Shown here piece by piece: positions 61,001 to 64,000 of a DNA stretch of 64,000 bases. Source of the DNA: Paractinoplanes durhamensis (GTDB lineage: Bacteria > Actinomycetota > Actinomycetes > Mycobacteriales > Micromonosporaceae); assembly GCF_016862175.1 (NCBI RefSeq), contig NZ_BOML01000064.1:1-64000 (forward strand), in the 5' to 3' direction. Under the pieces are notes generated by a model. That model saw nothing but the letters and a program-made list of their open reading frames with translations, was not told the DNA's origin and made no database searches. Within the stretch, counting starts at the first letter, position 1, and each line of letters begins with the position of its first letter. The position numbers and the translations under genes are program-made.

Positions 61001-63433
61001 TGGTTGGACGCGGGCCGATACAGCGATGGTGTAGCCGCGATCTGCTGGGAGTTGGCCAGCGCAGGCCGTACCGCCGAGAACCTGGCCTGGTATCAGCGCG
61101 GAAAGGCCAAGGTGCGGTACGAACGGGACACGACCGCACTGGTCACCGGCGCCGCGCTCGCCCGCGCCGTCCTCGGGGAGTTCGCCGAGGCGTCCACCGA
61201 GCTGCGTCGGGTGCATGCCCTCCTGACCGGTTACGGCGGCCGGGGCCTGCAGGCCAATGCCGTTCTGACCAATTTGTACGCACTCGCCGAACAGCGGGAC
61301 TTCGGAGCCACCTTCGATGGGCTGGTGTCGCGCTTCCGGGAGTTCGTGGTGGCGCCCCGATTGATGATCCGCCCGCATCGCATGGCGCTCGCGATCGAAG
61401 CCATCGGACGGGTGGCCCAGTATCGGCAGATGACCGCGGGAACTGTCCCCGGTACCGGATTCTCCCGGCGATTCGTTCGGCGTCGCAGCGTCGAAGTGTC
61501 GCTCGCCCGTGCCCGTGCCTACGCGGCTGTGCGAAAACTGCGGCGACTCGCCAGCACACCGCTGCTCCGGGCGCGAGCCTCGATCGTCGCTGCCGACATG
61601 GCCTCGCTCGACGGGAATTCACGAGCCGGCTTGCGCATCCTGGCGAAGGCTGGTCCGGTTCGCCGGGACGCGCCGATCGTCGCGTTCGACGCGGCGGTGG
61701 TCCGGGCTCGTTGCCACCTCGCGCTCGGCGAGGTCGAGGAGTCTCGCCGGCAGGCGCGGTACGCCCAAGCGGTGGCGGTCGAGCAGCGATGGCCGCACCG
61801 GGAGCGCTGGATTTTCGAGGAGTTCGAGATCGGTGAGGATTCCGGGGGTGCACACGCACAGGTAGCGGCCTCCAGCGCACGGTCGGAGACGTTCCGTCAA
61901 CGGCTGAGCGCGCTCGAGGAGATCAGCCGGGCGAGCGCGCGAGTGCTGGACCCGGACGCGCTTGCCCGGGTCGCCCTCGACAAGATCATTAGCATTCTCG
62001 GCGCCGACCGGGCGTTCCTGTTTCTCGCCGGCCAGGATCTTGCCACCGGCGACGATGCCGAAGCCGGCACCGCACCGGCCGGCCACGGCGGCGAGGGGTC
62101 CGGCAGGCTGTCGCCACACCTCGGCCGGAACGACTGCGGCGAGGATATCCGGACACTGACCGCCTACAGTTCGACGCTCGTCGAACGCGTTCGGTCCCGC
62201 CGGGAGCCGGCGATCCTGACCGGGACCGATCAAGGCGAGGCATCGGCGACCAGCAGCGTCGTCCTGCACGGGCTGCGCAGCATCGTGGCCGCCCCGATCC
62301 AGCTCGACGGGCGGTTGATGGGCGTCGTCTACCTCGACAGCAAGGTCGCCAAAGGCATCTTCACCAGCGACGACGTCGGGATCCTGATGACGATCGCGAA
62401 CCACGTGGCCACTGCCTTCGCGACGGCGCGCGCCGCCCAGCTCGAATTGTCGGTGCAGGTCACTCGCCAGCAGCGAGACGTGGCGGAGTCACTGCGACGA
62501 GCGCTGAGCCAGATGTCAGCCGAGCATGATCCGGCCCGAGTGCTCACCGTCCTGCTGGCATCGGCGACCCAGCTGTTGCCGTGCTCCGACGCCTGGCTGG
62601 CAATCCAGCAGACCGATACGCCGACCGTGACGATCATCCACGCCGGCGAGGAGCAGCGACGGCGGACGGTACCCATCGACGCGGAGATGCTCAGCCTCTG
62701 CAACGCGTCCGCGCCGATCGTCGGTGACCTCGGCAAGCGGCTTCCCGCGGCGCTGCACACCGGGCCGGCCGAGTCTTGGCTGGCGATACCGATTCCCGGC
62801 CGGTCCGGCGGCCCGGCGATTCTGATACTCGCGTCGCAGCACATCGGCGCCTACCAGGACGCGCAAGTCGAACTCGGCTCCACACTGGCCACTCAAGGTG
62901 CCGCCGCGTACGACAATGCCGGCCTCTTCGCGCAGGTGCAGCGGTTGGCATCGGTCGACGACCTGACCGGTCTGGCCAATCGGCGAACCTTTTTCGAAAG
63001 GGCGACCGACGCGGTACGCAACGCTGGTGCGCAAGGCCACGTCATGTGCGCTGCGATGATCGACATCGACTACTTCAAGCGGGTCAATGACATCTACGGC
63101 CACCAGGCGGGCGACGGCGTGATCCAGGCCGTTGCCGGACGACTGGTCAACGCCGTCCGCGCCACGGATCTGATCGGCCGCTACGGAGGTGAGGAGTTCG
63201 CGATGATCATGCCGGACACGGACCTCGCATCCGCGGCTCCGATCAACGAGCGCCTCCGGATGGCAGTGGAGAGCGAGCCCATATTCACCCAAGCCGGGGA
63301 ACTGGCGGTCACGGTCAGCGTCGGGATCGCCGAAATGCGGTCCGGTGATTCCGTCGTCACTCTGCTGGCCCGTGCGGACGAGGCCCTCTACCGCGCGAAG
63401 GCCGATGGGCGCAACCTGGTGCGGATCGGTTAG
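58013..63433 (+). CDS. Ser/Thr protein kinase - AAA ATPase - GAF - GGDEF fusion
   Basis: The 1806-residue protein begins with a Pkn-type kinase domain (~30-290): glycine loop GRGENTVVY, ALKI, HRDIKPENI, DFGFA, GTLAYAAPEQ. An AAA_16 ATPase follows, with Walker A GPSGIGKSR (~348) and Walker B LLLVVDDVQWLD (~470). A long helical TPR-like region is next, then a GAF domain (~1310-1490), a second GAF-like stretch and a C-terminal GGDEF domain (~1644-1806). The cyclase site is GGEEF, and an I-site RATD sits five residues before it, so it can probably make c-di-GMP with product inhibition. The start is uncertain: no ribosome site for ATG 58013, and TTG 57983 is possible. Confidence 0.9.
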   Translation: MTSFDHSVSADRESVVHSDPPAGRFPGPATTLGGLEVVDELGRGENTVVYRVRREETEYALKIRTASDPDLAGTLRLFRREAAMLAGLNHPGVPRIHQAGEDAGRPYIVMDLVDGRQLAEQLSRGPLSASQTISIALDVTEALRAVHRAGLVHRDIKPENIMVLRTGAARLIDFGFATLNRAREQDGRADLDESVVGTLAYAAPEQSRILARPVDQRSDLYSLGVVLFQCVTGRLPFVSDVLGELLRMHLTTPAPRADEVAVGIGSGIAAVIQALLAKDPDDRYQSCDDLLADIRLLAADPGAALAPTRSGAQSARTRMTGRNTELTTLVDRWARAARGHGGVCLVRGPSGIGKSRLLRELTGLAGGQGALVLAGKCAPDDAVPLAAVRAAIDNHLRAVATLPEQASTEAYQRLRRAAGVAAPLLGALSPSLRTLLAAGDLADEDRSGQFETAVIDLLRGLARQYAGLLLVVDDVQWLDTGSMRLLTQLAEEMADIPLMLVTTVRDDDASRAAAERFTDAIGSHLDLDLVLMPMADAAIAALIADHLPGIEDSPLARLLTTRGQGNPFVVIEYLRAVLDAGMVTPSWGGWRVDEEGLAALELPGDAIGLVLARVADMGSDNRRLLTVAAVAGGRFRLGLVAGVSGFRPARAAQLIQEAEERGLVEGLGGGRYAFLHDRIREALLADLDEVAVARLNQDLAEAMDEAERRGEPDDPSAVYGIARHYMLGVGAPATRIVEVCFAAARLALEEYAPARAVGFMAHAESFGEFDDAALHRQYGIALARDGQHTEAKAYFAKALDLERDQLRRAELRVHLANVFRANWDTTGTLLSVRDGLADADSWWPGNRVLLVASTAWTALAGLAVATTRIGAGSASGRTQERFSLVCDLHEVGVYGCLIGLQPKEMVLHGLSGLYAAARLGPSPQYVRVVGSLGLMLGALGLRRSARKAFVIALEVAERLGDPRLIADVASQRGAAEFLNSSDDGEAWEAVLSEHGRWLDAGRYSDGVAAICWELASAGRTAENLAWYQRGKAKVRYERDTTALVTGAALARAVLGEFAEASTELRRVHALLTGYGGRGLQANAVLTNLYALAEQRDFGATFDGLVSRFREFVVAPRLMIRPHRMALAIEAIGRVAQYRQMTAGTVPGTGFSRRFVRRRSVEVSLARARAYAAVRKLRRLASTPLLRARASIVAADMASLDGNSRAGLRILAKAGPVRRDAPIVAFDAAVVRARCHLALGEVEESRRQARYAQAVAVEQRWPHRERWIFEEFEIGEDSGGAHAQVAASSARSETFRQRLSALEEISRASARVLDPDALARVALDKIISILGADRAFLFLAGQDLATGDDAEAGTAPAGHGGEGSGRLSPHLGRNDCGEDIRTLTAYSSTLVERVRSRREPAILTGTDQGEASATSSVVLHGLRSIVAAPIQLDGRLMGVVYLDSKVAKGIFTSDDVGILMTIANHVATAFATARAAQLELSVQVTRQQRDVAESLRRALSQMSAEHDPARVLTVLLASATQLLPCSDAWLAIQQTDTPTVTIIHAGEEQRRRTVPIDAEMLSLCNASAPIVGDLGKRLPAALHTGPAESWLAIPIPGRSGGPAILILASQHIGAYQDAQVELGSTLATQGAAAYDNAGLFAQVQRLASVDDLTGLANRRTFFERATDAVRNAGAQGHVMCAAMIDIDYFKRVNDIYGHQAGDGVIQAVAGRLVNAVRATDLIGRYGGEEFAMIMPDTDLASAAPINERLRMAVESEPIFTQAGELAVTVSVGIAEMRSGDSVVTLLARADEALYRAKADGRNLVRIG

Positions 63434-63440
63434 GACGCGG

Positions 63441-64000
63441 TCAGCCCTGCAACCAGTGCAGCACCGCGAGGACCCGGCGGTTGTCCTGGCCCTGCTGTTC
63501 CAGGCCGAGCTTCTTGAAGATGCTCAGGATGTGCTTCTCGACCGTCTTCTGGCTCAGGAACATCGCCTCGGCCACGCCGTTGTTGCTGCGGCCCTCGGCC
63601 ATGTGCTGCAGCACGTTGCGCTCCTGGCCGGAGAGCAGGTCGAGCGGGCGCTGCCGGCTCGGGCGGTCCATCAGGCGCTGCACGATCTCCGGGTCGATCG
63701 CGGTCTGGCCGTCGGCGACCCGGCGCAGCGCATCCTCCAGCACCTCGACCCGGCCCACCCGGTCCTTGACCAGATAACCGACCCCGGCCGCGCCATTTTC
63801 GAGCAGACGCAGCGCGTACGCCGTCTCGGCGTACGCCGAAAGCAGCAGGACACCGACCCGCGGATGTCGCCGACGGATGCTCTCCGCCGCATGCAGGCCC
63901 TCGGCGCCGTGCGCCGAGAGGCGGATATCCATGATCACCACGTCGGGTGGATCGTCGGCGATGCCCTCCAGGAGCTCGCGTTCGTTGCCGGCCTGGTGGG
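63441..64000 (-). CDS. NarL/LuxR-family response regulator, 5' end beyond window
   Basis: The C-terminal ~186 residues are present and the frame runs off the right edge. Visible parts are the phosphoacceptor region PDVVIMDIRLS, LLLSAYAE, VKDRVGR, and the LuxR helix-turn-helix LSGQERNVLQHMAEGRSNNGVAEAMFLSQKTVEKHILSIFKKLGL. It is convergent with the kinase-GGDEF gene, with 7 bp between stops. Its sensor partner is outside the window. Confidence 0.9.
   Translation of the reverse strand, partial: HQAGNERELLEGIADDPPDVVIMDIRLSAHGAEGLHAAESIRRRHPRVGVLLLSAYAETAYALRLLENGAAGVGYLVKDRVGRVEVLEDALRRVADGQTAIDPEIVQRLMDRPSRQRPLDLLSGQERNVLQHMAEGRSNNGVAEAMFLSQKTVEKHILSIFKKLGLEQQGQDNRRVLAVLHWLQG

Noticed and set aside
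1-64000. CRISPR array, tRNA or rRNA genes
   Set aside because: No regularly spaced repeats and no T-loop-like or rRNA-like segments were recognised on either strand; a covariance-model search would be decisive.

Overview
The window is very GC-rich throughout and shows features typical of a filamentous actinomycete, most like Actinoplanes or another Micromonosporaceae member. These include GTG and TTG starts, NarL-type two-component pairs, MMPL and XRE/NB-ARC/TPR proteins, a secreted RHS giant and a Ser/Thr kinase fused to a large regulatory ATPase. This taxonomic reading is an inference from gene content and base composition. No rRNA, tRNA, CRISPR array or intact transposase gene was seen.

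Layout. 1-5200: a TauE/SafE-type permease, a tight set of three envelope genes (two tandem membrane-anchored alpha/beta-hydrolase paralogues and an SGNH hydrolase) and a convergent lysyl-phosphatidylglycerol-synthase-like protein. 5277-7402: a divergently transcribed OmpR-type regulator and its likely kinase. 7504-9708: a TetR repressor facing an F420-type nitroreductase and a YceI protein across a perfect palindrome. 9709-14200: a sulfur island. It holds a broken CsoR/CstR-like gene between two GC-rich palindromes, then SQR-like, DsrC/TusE-like and DsrE-like genes, and a two-component pair. 14247-19836: a DUF2202 lipoprotein-like/secreted protein, a NarL two-component pair divergent from an MMPL exporter, and a DUF4352-type protein. 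20098-23283: an XRE-NB-ARC-TPR STAND protein facing a 34-residue membrane peptide. 23240-26871: a P-loop ATPase, an anchored bulb-lectin protein, a gluzincin protease and an NPP1/NLP protein.

26849-31895 is a catabolic module: a FGGY sugar kinase, a fused class II aldolase/class III aminotransferase and a divergent PucR-family regulator with a perfect palindrome. 32011-34409 has a secreted GH5 enzyme followed by two gene remnants around a strong terminator. 34596-39466 is a patchy, partly lower-GC stretch. It contains acetyltransferases, a serine hydrolase, short IS-end-like inverted repeats and two orphan membrane proteins. 39486-43604 has a DoxX-methyltransferase fusion with a divergent TetR gene, and an acyl-CoA dehydrogenase/PadR pair with a perfect PadR-type operator.

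43627-56522 is dominated by two giant divergent secreted proteins: a DNRLRE/LamG protein that carries a catalytically dead SGNH domain, and an RHS-repeat protein with a variable C-terminal toxin-like tip followed 7 bp later by a candidate immunity gene. 56539-64000 holds an MFS exporter, a small ORF, an 1806-residue Ser/Thr kinase-AAA-GAF-GGDEF fusion and the 3'-part of a LuxR-type response regulator running off the right edge.

The strongest candidates for undescribed biology are the aldolase-aminotransferase fusion module, the kinase-diguanylate cyclase fusion, the pseudo-SGNH giant paired with the RHS toxin locus, and the sulfur cluster whose repressor gene appears to have been deleted while its operators remain.
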